Shown here in pieces: positions 7,583-16,068 of a stretch of DNA of 64,000 nucleotides; positions within the stretch are counted from its first letter, which is position 1; each line of letters opens with the position of its first letter. The translations under genes and the position numbers were made by a program. The stretch is from positions 51,827-115,826 of the forward strand of contig DEJH01000041.1 in assembly GCA_002353275.1 (NCBI GenBank), written 5' to 3'. The notes under the pieces are model-generated. The model did not search any database and had not been told where the DNA came from. It saw nothing but the letters and a program-made list of their open reading frames with translations. Source of the DNA: Caryophanales bacterium UBA2753. GTDB taxonomy: Bacteria; Bacillota_I; Bacilli_A; RFN20; CAG-826.

Positions 7583-8597
7583 TAACCTTTTCTTTTGCTC
7601 TCATCCATAGGAATTTATAAATCACATCGGTGATTTCTTTTTTTATTCCCTTGTTTAATAAATAAACATTTTCTTGAGTAACCACTAAAGTGGAATGACT
7701 ATTAATCTTTTTAAAGAGTTCAAATACTTCTTCTTGTCCAAAATATCCGATTGGGAAGATAACAAGATCAGTGTTTTTATCCACTAGCTTATTAATAAGA
7801 TTAATATTGACATCTCTTAAATCAACGCATATCGATAATAAAGACTGATTATTTTTCTTAGAGATGAAACAGTTTTCTTTCTCACTATATAGATAATCAG
7901 ATTCATTAATCTCTCTTATATAATAAGAAAGATAATATAATCCTAAACATTGTCTTAACATTTTATTTGATTCATCAAATAAATAAATATATGAATCAGG
8001 AAAAACTAATAAGGAGGAGAATATGTTCTCCTTAACATTAAATAATAATGAAAGTCGATGAATAGTGTCGAGTGAGGCTCCATTAAGAAAGGAATCACTA
8101 CGGTAGTATTTACTAAGTGAGTGAGAATTAATTCCTAAAAGAAGAGCGACATCAGTGAGCTTAAACCCTTTCTTCTTGCATAGCTTCTTTAATAAAGCGG
8201 TCTCATTCACTTTTTTAACAAAGTCATTTTTCAGATTTGAGAAATCCATTTCATGGTAGATATCATATTTCTTAATAAAGTTAGACAAAGGCCAATAAAG
8301 AAAGAGATATTCAAAACTACGATTAATCGATAAGAACAATTTGTAATATGATTCTCCTAAAAATAGAGAAAAGAAAGAAATATCCGCGTCATGAATTAGT
8401 TTGATTCTATATGTTTCTTCCACCACTCTTTCAATAGAAAGATTGATGTTATATTGATTATGTTCTAATTCGTTAATAAAAGAGGAAGAAACAATATGTT
8501 CTTCAATTGATTTATATGAATAACCGTTATCAAGTCCATAAGAGATTAAAGCGGCTAATTTATCAATGATATCTTTCTCGTAATATACTTTAATCAT
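7563..8597 (-). CDS. HTH-domain protein paired with DUF3990 protein, candidate antitoxin/regulator
   Basis: The 344-residue product has an XRE-like helix-turn-helix around residues 131-170 (KKGFKLTDVALLLGINSHSL, then KYY) within a larger helical protein. The C-terminal half has an alternating pattern (SICVDLRDVNINLI, TDLVIFPIGYFGQEEVF, STLVVTQENVYLL) that suggests a small alpha/beta sensing domain. I do not recognise that part. Its ATG overlaps the stop of the DUF3990 gene by 4 bp (ATGA), so the two are co-translated. The partner looks like an ADP-ribosyltransferase-fold protein, so an antitoxin or transcriptional-control role is a fair inference, not a demonstrated one. Confidence 0.6.
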   Translation of the reverse strand: MIKVYYEKDIIDKLAALISYGLDNGYSYKSIEEHIVSSSFINELEHNQYNINLSIERVVEETYRIKLIHDADISFFSLFLGESYYKLFLSINRSFEYLFLYWPLSNFIKKYDIYHEMDFSNLKNDFVKKVNETALLKKLCKKKGFKLTDVALLLGINSHSLSKYYRSDSFLNGASLDTIHRLSLLFNVKENIFSSLLVFPDSYIYLFDESNKMLRQCLGLYYLSYYIREINESDYLYSEKENCFISKKNNQSLLSICVDLRDVNINLINKLVDKNTDLVIFPIGYFGQEEVFELFKKINSHSTLVVTQENVYLLNKGIKKEITDVIYKFLWMRAKEKVITLFSR

Positions 8598-9256
8598 TTT
8601 TCTAGTCTCATTAAGTCTCTTACTCTTTTACCTAGAGAACTTCTTTCTAGTCTTTCAAGTTCACGATATGAATTATCCGCTCCATCTTTATGTCGGTGAT
8701 ATCTTTCAAAATAAATTTCTTCTGATTCTTTCGCTTCAACAAAAGAGATGGAATTAAATGCCTTCTCACTAATTAAGACATATTGTTTTCCAAGATTTCC
8801 TAACATATATATCTCTTCTAATTTTTCATATGTTAAAACGTTCCTAATAAACATTAATGGGAATCTGAAATACGCATCATCCGCGCGATAGCCAATCACC
8901 ACATCATAAAGAGAAACATCAATATAATATTTCTCTAAATACGCTAGGATATCAGAATATTCAATTCTATCAAAAGATGGAATCTCTCTAAAATGGATTA
9001 ATATCGCTATCCAATTAAGAACACTATATTTATTCTTATCTGTTAGATCTAATATCTTTAATCCTCTCTCATCGATTAAATATTTATTCGCATATCCTTT
9101 GTCCGTATTTCTATTTGCCCATTCTTTTGCCATATCAAGATTTTGGGTACAGTAAAAACCAAGTCCATAATCATTATTAGGGTTACTTCTTTCATAATGA
9201 TATATTGGATGTTCAATTACTATTTCACTCCCGTGATAAATTGTTCTTTTACTCAT
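8594..9256 (-). CDS. DUF3990-family protein, ADP-ribosyltransferase-like, candidate toxin
   Basis: The 220-residue protein opens with the DUF3990 pattern: YHGSEIVIEHP (residues 8-18), NNDYGLGFYCTQNLDMAKEW, then KYLIDERGLKILDL. This family is thought to share the ADP-ribosyltransferase fold, in which the YHGS segment lines the NAD pocket. Members elsewhere occur beside small putative antitoxins. Here the next gene, overlapping by 4 bp, is a larger HTH protein. The promoter gives a -10 box 6 nt before the ATG and no Shine-Dalgarno, so a leaderless mRNA is predicted. Function in toxin-antitoxin or phage defence is inference; catalytic residues could not be verified by eye. Confidence 0.65.
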   Translation of the reverse strand: MSKRTIYHGSEIVIEHPIYHYERSNPNNDYGLGFYCTQNLDMAKEWANRNTDKGYANKYLIDERGLKILDLTDKNKYSVLNWIAILIHFREIPSFDRIEYSDILAYLEKYYIDVSLYDVVIGYRADDAYFRFPLMFIRNVLTYEKLEEIYMLGNLGKQYVLISEKAFNSISFVEAKESEEIYFERYHRHKDGADNSYRELERLERSSLGKRVRDLMRLEK

Positions 9257-9405
9257 GGTGATATTATAGCAATTTTGTCCGCATTTTCAATAAAAAGCAG
9301 TATTTTTTTACTTGTTTTTATGTATTTCACGGACAAAATATCGTATTAAGTTCTTATATTAAAAATCTACAATTATATTAAAAAGAATAATATAATATTA
9401 TTACT
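9257..9405. promoter_or_regulatory. divergent promoter region with 10-bp inverted-repeat operator
   Basis: Leftward promoter: -35 TTGAAA (9285-9290), 16-bp spacer, -10 TATAAT (9263-9268), then 6 nt to the ATG of the DUF3990 gene. Rightward: TATAAT (9391-9396), 9 nt before the ATG at 9406. An inverted repeat ATTTTGTCCG (9272-9281) / CGGACAAAAT (9330-9339) puts one arm inside the leftward promoter spacer, a good place for repression by the HTH partner. Neither gene has a Shine-Dalgarno. Confidence 0.65.
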
Positions 9406-10356
9406 ATGAATATCATATTCTTTGATTCAACTGAGAAATCTTCTTTATATAGAGATTCTTTTAATGTTATTAATAAGAATGTCTCTCCTTTTAAAGAGAT
9501 GATTAAAAAAGAAGATATTTCTTCTTATTCAATTTCGATTAATGACGAAGAAAAAATCTCTTTAAAAGATACATTCTTATTTTTAATCAACATCAAAGAA
9601 AGTGGATCGCTATATGTCTTATTTAATAAAAATGATTTTAATAAAGAAGAGATCATTAAGAAGATTACCGAATTAAAAGATATCAAAATTAATAATAATG
9701 TTATTTCTATTGATAAACATAATAGACTATTTGATATCTTAGAAACCTATCACCCTTTGATATATCTATATATTGAGAAACATGATTATTATCTGAATAA
9801 AGACGAATTAAAAGAAATATATAAAGGTAATTCTCCTTTCTTTATTATTGAAAAAGAAATAGAAGTAGAAGAACCAATTATTGTCACTAACAAAGAAGAC
9901 GGGAAGAAAGAAAAAAAGAAATTTTCTTTTAAGAACTTCATTCTTCCGATTAAGAAATATAAATATCATTTCCTTTTCTTAACTGTTTCTTCTTTTCTTG
10001 TTGGCTTTGCTTTCTCTCTTGGATTATTTAACTCCATATTAAATAAAGGAATATCAGTCTTATTTTATATCTGTGTTCTCGTTGGAGCGTTTTTACAAAC
10101 ATTCATCTATTACGATTATTTCAAAGAGAAGAAGATTAAAGATAAATTATTCATCTATTCATTATCTTTCTCCGTTTTAGGTGGTCTATTCTCTATGGGT
10201 GCGTATTCTTTATATCACTCTATCGATAAGACTGAAGGAAAAGAAAATGTCTCCTTTATCTTATTATTAATGTTATCTTTAGTCGTTTCTCTTATCTTTG
10301 TTGTTATAAGTGTATTAATTGGATATCTCATTAATAATAAGAAAAAGAAGAAATAG
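9406..10356 (+). CDS. hypothetical four-helix membrane protein
   Basis: The 316-residue protein has a soluble, charged N-terminal region (residues 1-175) followed by a basic hinge (GKKEKKKFSFKNF) and four transmembrane helices: about 187-208, 213-236, 247-268 and 281-308. It ends in a run of lysines (NNKKKKK), so the C-terminus is probably cytoplasmic. I do not recognise the family. It precedes the sugar-transferase gene by 67 bp on the same strand, but that gene has its own -10-like element, so a shared job is uncertain. Confidence 0.7.
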   Translation: MNIIFFDSTEKSSLYRDSFNVINKNVSPFKEMIKKEDISSYSISINDEEKISLKDTFLFLINIKESGSLYVLFNKNDFNKEEIIKKITELKDIKINNNVISIDKHNRLFDILETYHPLIYLYIEKHDYYLNKDELKEIYKGNSPFFIIEKEIEVEEPIIVTNKEDGKKEKKKFSFKNFILPIKKYKYHFLFLTVSSFLVGFAFSLGLFNSILNKGISVLFYICVLVGAFLQTFIYYDYFKEKKIKDKLFIYSLSFSVLGGLFSMGAYSLYHSIDKTEGKENVSFILLLMLSLVVSLIFVVISVLIGYLINNKKKKK

Positions 10357-10423
10357 CCTATACGTTTTTAACATTTACCCTTACTTTATTAATATAATAA
10401 GTGTATCCTATATCTACTGAGAT

Positions 10424-11020
10424 ATGAGAAATAGCCAAAAAGTATATTTAATATTCAAAAGATTAATAGGCATATTTGGTTCCATTATTGGAATTATTTT
10501 TTGTTTCTTCTTCTTCTGGTGGTGGATATATCTTATTAATATTGTAATCACTAAAGGACATCCAACTTTTGTCCATGAAAGAGTAGGAAGAAATGGAAAG
10601 CCATTTAAGATCGTTAAATTCAGAACGATGAGAAATGATGTTGACCCTAATCTCACAAGTTATGAAATTGATAAAAGTGAAGCAGTCACTAAATTCGGTC
10701 ATTTCTTAAGAAAGACATCATTAGATGAAACTATCCAACTCGTTAATATCTTTGTAGGTCATATGGCGTTCATCGGCCCTCGTCCATTAATCGATAAAGA
10801 TGAAGATCATATTACAATTGAGTTAAGAAAAGAAAACGGTTCAATTAAATTAAGACCAGGAATAAGTGGTCTTGCTCAAATTAATGGAAGAACAGGTGTC
10901 TCTCCAATTGAGAAAGCTAAATATGATGAATATTATTACAAACATTTCTCATTATGGTTTGATATCAAATTATTCTTCGCGACAATATTCAAAGTTCAAG
11001 TCAGTCAAAAAGGAAGCTAA
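10424..11020 (+). CDS. undecaprenyl-phosphate sugar phosphotransferase (initiating glycosyltransferase)
   Basis: This 198-residue protein is a bacterial sugar transferase of the small monotopic type (PglC/WcaJ C-terminal domain). It has an N-terminal membrane helix (GSIIGIIFCFFFFWWWIYLI), then FVHERVGRNGKPFKIVKFRT, the catalytic Asp-Glu dyad in KTSLDETIQL, the FIGPRPL motif and LRPGISGLAQINGR. It transfers a sugar-1-phosphate from a UDP-sugar to undecaprenyl phosphate, the first membrane step of polysaccharide assembly. It is the intact paralogue of the pseudogene at 14614-15251 and may start the polymer built by the clusters in this window. A bidirectional terminator follows. Confidence 0.9.
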   Translation: MRNSQKVYLIFKRLIGIFGSIIGIIFCFFFFWWWIYLINIVITKGHPTFVHERVGRNGKPFKIVKFRTMRNDVDPNLTSYEIDKSEAVTKFGHFLRKTSLDETIQLVNIFVGHMAFIGPRPLIDKDEDHITIELRKENGSIKLRPGISGLAQINGRTGVSPIEKAKYDEYYYKHFSLWFDIKLFFATIFKVQVSQKGS

Positions 11021-11040
11021 TTCAACACTAGCTTCCTTTT
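11008..11040. terminator. bidirectional terminator between convergent genes
   Basis: Perfect 12-bp stem AAAAGGAAGCTA (11008-11019) / TAGCTTCCTTTT (11029-11040), with T-runs at both outer ends. It overlaps the end of the sugar-transferase gene and lies just past the stop of capG on the other strand. Confidence 0.88.
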
Positions 11041-11043
11041 CAT

Positions 11044-12171
11044 TTATTTCTTCCAGATTTCTTTATTAACGACATCAATCTTCTCTTTGATGATCTTTGT
11101 TACTCTCTTAGAGACATCAGTGACATCATAATTTTCTGGAATCTTCGCAAACTTATATCTCATGAGTTCAGTATCAATTGCAAGCATAATACCTTCTTTA
11201 TCAATACCACTTACCACGATTGAACCAGCTTCCACTCCTTCAGGTCTTTCTGTTGATGTTCTTATTAATACTGCCGGAAAGTGTCTCATCGCACTTTCTT
11301 CAGTAAGAGTGCCACTATCACTTAATGTAATAAAAGCGTTCTCTTGTAACTTCACATATTCTAAGAAACCTAATGGTTTAAGATTTCTTACTAATGGATG
11401 CATCTTAAATTTATTAATCTCAAGTCTCTTCTTGGTTCTTGGATGAGTGGAGAAGATCACTGGATATCCATATTTCTCAGCGATTTCATTAATCGCTGGC
11501 ATAAGAGAATTAAAATTCTTTTCAATATCGATGTTTTCTTCTCTATGAGATGAAACAACGATATATTTTCCTTTTTCTAATCCTAAATCTTTAAGAACTT
11601 CACTCTTTTCGATTTTTTCATTATTCGCATTAAGTACTTCTAGCATTGGAGAGCCAGTAACAAATGTATATCTTTCTTCAATGCCCTCTTTCATTAAGTT
11701 CGCATATGCATGATTCGTATATGGAAGATTGATATCAGAGATATGATCAACAATCTTTCGATTAATCGTTTCAGGAACATTCCAATCTCCACATCTATTT
11801 CCAGCTTCCATATGGAAGATAGGAAGCTTTAAGCGTTTCGCGCTTATCGCACATAAAGCGGAATTCGTATCTCCTAAAATAAGAACCGCGTCAGGATTAA
11901 TCTCTTTTAAAAGGTCATATGATTTAGAAATTGCATTACCAATTGTTTCTCCTAAATTCTTACCCGCACAGTTAAGGTAATAATCAGGTTCTCTAAGTTC
12001 TAACTCTTCAAAGAAGATCTTATTGAGTTCATAATCATAATTTTGTCCAGTATGGACTAAAATATGTTTAAAAGATTCATCTCGATCAAGTTCTTTTATC
12101 ACTTCAGATAATCTAATGATTTCTGGTCTAGTGCCAATAATCGTGACCACTGTTATTTTCTTATTGTTCAT
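11044..12171 (-). CDS. capG: UDP-N-acetyl sugar 2-epimerase (CapG/FnlC type)
   Basis: The 375-residue protein is a non-hydrolysing UDP-sugar 2-epimerase of the WecB fold: GTRPEIIRL near the N-terminus, HTGQNYD, ILGDTNSAL, FHMEAGNRCGDWNVPETINR, SSHREENID and a C-terminal LSDSGTLTEESA with RTSTERPEG. Next to CapF it most likely performs the last step of UDP-L-N-acetylfucosamine synthesis, the C2 epimerisation. NRCGDWNVPETINR, rather than a WecB-like version, favours the FnlC/CapG subgroup. It overlaps capF by 4 bp (12168-12171). It is less likely to be a plain UDP-GlcNAc/ManNAc epimerase. Confidence 0.85.
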   Translation of the reverse strand: MNNKKITVVTIIGTRPEIIRLSEVIKELDRDESFKHILVHTGQNYDYELNKIFFEELELREPDYYLNCAGKNLGETIGNAISKSYDLLKEINPDAVLILGDTNSALCAISAKRLKLPIFHMEAGNRCGDWNVPETINRKIVDHISDINLPYTNHAYANLMKEGIEERYTFVTGSPMLEVLNANNEKIEKSEVLKDLGLEKGKYIVVSSHREENIDIEKNFNSLMPAINEIAEKYGYPVIFSTHPRTKKRLEINKFKMHPLVRNLKPLGFLEYVKLQENAFITLSDSGTLTEESAMRHFPAVLIRTSTERPEGVEAGSIVVSGIDKEGIMLAIDTELMRYKFAKIPENYDVTDVSKRVTKIIKEKIDVVNKEIWKK

Positions 12172-13268
12172 TTCTTTATTACCTCTTCTTTATATGTATC
12201 ATGGGTATTTGGATTATATATCTCACTAATCCACATTATCGTATGACTATTTATTTTACCGATATTGGTTATTTGGTGAGTGTATCCAACTCTTATATCA
12301 ACTGGATGAGGATTATTACCATTAACTTTGTTAACAATCACCTCATCAGTGTTGATATCTCGTTGGATAATCTCACACTCCCCAATAACTGTATAAAATA
12401 TTTCTTTTTTATATGTGTGATAATGTCCCCCTTTAGTGATTCCTGGGAAAGATACATTATCACTTATTTGTCCCCACTTTTTTGATTTATAAAGTTCTTC
12501 AAAAGATCCTCGATTATCTCTAGCGAAGTTAAATTCGTGTACTTCGCTTAGATAATCACAGAACATTTTGAATAACTTTAATTCAAATTCATTATGGATA
12601 AGTGGAAGATGTCTTTCGCTTTCAATTTCACTTTTAAAATAATATAAGAGATCAGCGAGTTTGCCTAAAGAACAGTCATATATAGGATTAACATATAAGA
12701 TATCTTTACTTCCATTATGTTCTTTTGAGTTAATCACTCTTATGAATTCATCACATATATCATCAATATAGTTATAGTGGACAACATATTCTCTATCTCT
12801 TATTTCAATAGGAAGATTATTTGCAATGTTATAACAGAATGTTCCTGCTGCAGAGTTATAGTTAGGTTTAATCCATTTACCAAATACATTATGTAAACGA
12901 TATACATATACTGGTAAACCAGAAGAGAAGAGATAATCTTCCGCGAGTTTCTTACTTTTACCATAATCATTATCTAAACTAGCTTGAGTGCTACTAGAGA
13001 TGATGATTGGAATATTTCTTTTACTTTCTTTAATGAGGTCCACGACTTTCTTAGTGAAATTCGTGTTTCCATCATAAAACTCTTCTTTTGTGAGTGGTCG
13101 ATTGATACCAGCGAGATGAATAACAAAATCACATTTAGATATATATTCTTTTAATTCTTCTTCAGTGGATCCTAGATCATATTTAAAAACATTATGTCCT
13201 TCTCTACTTAAATGAAGAGACATATGTCTTCCTATAAATCCGTTTGATCCAGTTACTAAGATGTTCAT
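12168..13268 (-). CDS. capF: CapF/FnlB-type bifunctional reductase with C-terminal cupin
   Basis: Residues 1-240 are a short-chain dehydrogenase/epimerase domain (MNILVTGSNGFIGRH NAD-binding loop, SSSTQASLDNDYGKSK active-site region). Residues 250-366 are a cupin (FPGITKGGHYHTYKKE, VGYTHQITNIG, MWISEIYNPNTHDTY). This two-domain form is diagnostic of CapF, which C3-epimerises and reduces the 4-keto intermediate toward UDP-L-TalNAc for CapG. The ATG at 13268 sits 12 nt after a TATAAT, with AAGAAGAT between. CapE, the first enzyme of the pathway, is not in the window, so the substrate must come from elsewhere in the genome. Confidence 0.9.
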   Translation of the reverse strand: MNILVTGSNGFIGRHMSLHLSREGHNVFKYDLGSTEEELKEYISKCDFVIHLAGINRPLTKEEFYDGNTNFTKKVVDLIKESKRNIPIIISSSTQASLDNDYGKSKKLAEDYLFSSGLPVYVYRLHNVFGKWIKPNYNSAAGTFCYNIANNLPIEIRDREYVVHYNYIDDICDEFIRVINSKEHNGSKDILYVNPIYDCSLGKLADLLYYFKSEIESERHLPLIHNEFELKLFKMFCDYLSEVHEFNFARDNRGSFEELYKSKKWGQISDNVSFPGITKGGHYHTYKKEIFYTVIGECEIIQRDINTDEVIVNKVNGNNPHPVDIRVGYTHQITNIGKINSHTIMWISEIYNPNTHDTYKEEVIKK

Positions 13269-13398
13269 ATCTTCTTAAACATTATAAAAAAACTAATCAA
13301 ATTTTTCATCTCAATAAAATATGAGTTCTTACAATTACAAACAAAATTTATTAATTAATAAATATCCACCGGACAAACCGCTTTTTGATTAAGTTGAT

Positions 13399-13590
13399 TT
13401 ATTTCATCAATTTCTTTAAATCTTTAGTGCTAATATCTTTCTCTTTATCGTCTGTCGCACGCAAAACAATGACACCAGATTGAGTGTAAATGGCTTCAAC
13501 ATAACCACTATTATTAGAAAAGTCATTGACATTATCAAAAGATGTATCGCTTGATTCTAAATTCAAAATATTTTCATTTGGTTCTAACAT
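13399..13590 (-). CDS. small acidic hypothetical protein
   Basis: The 63-residue acidic product starts at an ATG preceded by TAGGAGTG at good spacing, which makes the gene credible despite its size. It lies 25 bp downstream of the membrane protein gene 13616-14458 on the same strand, so the two probably form an operon. The C-terminal half (SGVIVLRATDDKEKDISTKD) could form a short beta strand and helix. No family recognised. Confidence 0.55.
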   Translation of the reverse strand: MLEPNENILNLESSDTSFDNVNDFSNNSGYVEAIYTQSGVIVLRATDDKEKDISTKDLKKLMK

Positions 13591-13615
13591 ATTTGCACTC
13601 CTATTTTATCATATT

Positions 13616-14458
13616 TTATTTTTCTTGCATAATTTTTAAGGTTTTATTCAGATAAGGATAACTATTTAACTTTTCTAGTCTGTATATTTCATAATAAAGA
13701 AGAGGGATGGTAGAAATCAAAATTTCTTTAAATTGCTCATCAACTAAGTTTGTATCAATCGTTTCGTTGATGTAACAAATAGAAAGATTTTCAAAATAAT
13801 TTAATATGGCAACTCTTTTTCTTTTAAAAATATACAAAAGTTGAGTTCCGCCAATAGTATTGGCGTAGAGATTTTTAGTATTCATTTTATTTTTTATGAT
13901 TGTTTTAGAAAAATCACGAGCATCTTGATTTAAAACGTTGTTTTCACCAATAAGAATCGTTGCTATGTTGAAACACAAAACTTCTTTGTAAGTAGCGGGG
14001 TGTTTCTTTGTGATTTCACTAAATTTATTGAAAACTTCTTTTTGATCAGATAAAGATGGCTCAAATTCACATTTCCATTTAAACTCCGCAAAGGTTGAAT
14101 TCATTGTTCTAGTAACAATGTTTAAATCATCAATGATAGATTGATTAAACTCTTTGATGAAAGCATTAGTTTTCTCAATTCTTGCATATTTTTCTTTTTT
14201 TGAATTGATAAGCGAAGAAGTGAGAAAAGTAGCAATACCAGTTAACCCGATAACTAAAGACAGTAATGTTGTCCCAAGACCGACATAAAGTTGAATTCTA
14301 TTCTCGCTTGTAGGGTTGGGCAAAACTTCCTTTAATAATAAAACAACAACATAAATTGAAGCCAAAAGCAAAGCAACGGCTAAAAGATAAAACAAAATAT
14401 GAGGGATTGCTTTACCAATGCTTCTAATATTTTTTCTTGTTTTATTATTTAGTTTCAT
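13616..14458 (-). CDS. hypothetical protein with two N-terminal transmembrane helices
   Basis: Two strong membrane helices lie at about residues 18-41 (ILFYLLAVALLLASIYVVVL) and 52-76 (YVGLGTTLLSLVIGLTGIAT), then a long cytoplasmic helical region of about 200 residues. The layout resembles phage-exclusion or sensor membrane proteins, but no catalytic motif is visible and I assign no function. There is no Shine-Dalgarno; a TATAAA lies 9 nt before the ATG, consistent with a leaderless start. It sits between the FucNAc genes and a broken sugar transferase. Confidence 0.65.
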   Translation of the reverse strand: MKLNNKTRKNIRSIGKAIPHILFYLLAVALLLASIYVVVLLLKEVLPNPTSENRIQLYVGLGTTLLSLVIGLTGIATFLTSSLINSKKEKYARIEKTNAFIKEFNQSIIDDLNIVTRTMNSTFAEFKWKCEFEPSLSDQKEVFNKFSEITKKHPATYKEVLCFNIATILIGENNVLNQDARDFSKTIIKNKMNTKNLYANTIGGTQLLYIFKRKRVAILNYFENLSICYINETIDTNLVDEQFKEILISTIPLLYYEIYRLEKLNSYPYLNKTLKIMQEK

Positions 14459-14613
14459 TGCTTATATTTTATATAAGATTAACAGTATTACAAATACTAT
14501 TTTTGCAAGATACCTTAATATTTTTATTAAAATGTCTTTAGCATCATCCAAAAATTAATCACTCCACTACTGATGCGACAAACATGAGCTATCCTCAATT
14601 AAAAAAGCAAGAA

Positions 14614-15251
14614 CTACTTGCCATTGCCTTTGCCGAATAAATGGAAGATGGTTAAGGAGAATATCTTTATATCTAACATAAGGATATGTTTTTAACATAT
14701 TCATAATCTAGTTCAGCTTTTTGCTTTGGATCATGGGCTCTATTATTTTTTATTTGAGCCCATCCCCCTAATCCGGGTTTAACATCAAATGCATTAGGAG
14801 TATATAATTCTCTTAATCTCACTAATTCTTCTTCATTATATGCCACTCCTGGTCTAGGGCCAATAAAGGCCATCTGACCAATAAAGATATTAAATAAATG
14901 CGGAGTTTCATCCAAAGATGTTTTTCTTATAAAACTACCAAATTTAGTTTCCATCCTGTTATATTCTTCAACAGTTATATCAATTGGAGCGACTTCAGGC
15001 ACATCCATTCTTATAAAACAGAACTTAATTAATCCGAATACTTTTTATTCTTCCCTAATCTTTTCTGTATATATAAATAAAGGATACCCTTTAGTCACAA
15101 ATAAATTAATAAGGAATATCCACCAGAGCAATAAGGGAGTACACACCAAGATTCCCACAAAAGATCCTACTATCTCAATAATTCTTTTAATAACTAAGTA
15201 AAATTCTGACTCTTTCTCATATTTTTTAAAGCGAAAAAGTGTACCAATCAT
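14614..15251 (-). pseudogene. bacterial sugar transferase pseudogene (nonsense codon plus frameshift)
   Basis: Reading leftward from 15251, a membrane helix (VGSFVGILVCTPLLLWWIFL) and IYTEK lead into an in-frame TAA at 15045-15047. The same frame continues with a degraded FGLIKF segment, then TKFGSFIRKTSLDE with the catalytic Asp-Glu, MAFIGPRPG and KPGLGGWAQIKNNRAHDPKQ. Near 14680 one base appears lost; the other frame continues LDIKIFSLTIFHLFGKGNGK to a stop at 14614-14616. Two independent lesions therefore inactivate a normal-length (about 211 residue) undecaprenyl-phosphate sugar phosphotransferase. The intact paralogue at 10424-11020 may have replaced it. The pieces should not be annotated as two small genes. 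Confidence 0.85.
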
Positions 15252-15390
15252 TTCAAAAATGTTAAATACGTATTATTTTGTTGACGAAAAATTCACCCAT
15301 TCGAGGAGTGTTTGTTCAAACAAAATAGTCATACACTCAACAGATGTAATAAGCGCAAGCAGTAACTACATTAAAAAATAAATCAAGACA

Positions 15391-16068
15391 CTAAAGTTTA
15401 AAAATTAGCATTGCGTTTAAATTCCAATCAACTTGATTTCTTATTTTCTTTGTTCCGCTTCTCGACGCTTCATTTAATTCTTTTATACACTCATTTCTTA
15501 TTTCGGCAGGCAAGAATAATAACATATTCCTGATATTCATAAGTAATGAACTTCCTGATTCTCCTGTATCTAATGTCACTTCTCTAAAATTTCTATAATT
15601 AATGACCGTCCTATTATGTCCAATTACATTTCGCAAAGTTATTAGAGCATCTAAATTTTTCTTTAAAATCAATTTATCACCAAATATTGTAGATTTACGC
15701 TCATTGTTTAAAGACCAAATAACGTTTATTAAAGTACTAAACAAAGAGAATGAAATGTATTGATATAATGGCTTATCGGTGTTTATTCCAAGTTCAACTG
15801 CACTTTTAAAATTATTACAAATATAAGCTCTATAAGATTCCTCTAAAAACCCGATATATTTGTATAAGATTCTTCTTATCCTTTTATCATACCGAAATGC
15901 AGTCGCCACTTCTTTATATGTTGGCTTTCTATCAACAATAAAAGACGATAAATATTTTGCCATTCTAACGTGTTCTTCTAATCCTCTAAGCTTGATATAT
16001 TCTTTAGCGGAGGCTATCTCTTTTTCGTCTACATCAACCAAAGAAAAGAAATTATCATAATCGATCAT
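15391..16068 (-). CDS. Abi_2/HEPN-like protein, third gene of NTPase-NTase-HEPN operon
   Basis: The 225-residue helical protein resembles the Abi_2 (AbiD/AbiF) family: AFRYDKRIRRILYKYIGFLE (about 57-76) followed by ESYRAYICNNF matches the family block in which an FDRxLR-like segment precedes helix-lining Arg residues. The motif RNVIGHNR places Arg146 and His151 in the RX4H spacing of HEPN ribonucleases. The ATG overlaps the stop of the nucleotidyltransferase gene by 4 bp (16065-16068), so the pair is coupled like MntA/HepT. The expected role is an RNA-cleaving effector held in check by its partners. That is inference from family and context. Confidence 0.65.
   Translation of the reverse strand: MIDYDNFFSLVDVDEKEIASAKEYIKLRGLEEHVRMAKYLSSFIVDRKPTYKEVATAFRYDKRIRRILYKYIGFLEESYRAYICNNFKSAVELGINTDKPLYQYISFSLFSTLINVIWSLNNERKSTIFGDKLILKKNLDALITLRNVIGHNRTVINYRNFREVTLDTGESGSSLLMNIRNMLLFLPAEIRNECIKELNEASRSGTKKIRNQVDWNLNAMLIFKL

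Noticed and set aside
14571..14640. Small rightward peptide MSYPQLKKQELLAIAFAE
   Set aside because: It lies antisense to the end of the sugar-transferase pseudogene and has no ribosome site.
14673..15251. Two small independent genes of 111 and 68 codons
   Set aside because: They are in the same frame, separated by one TAA and 12 codons, and together form one sugar transferase; they are called as one pseudogene.
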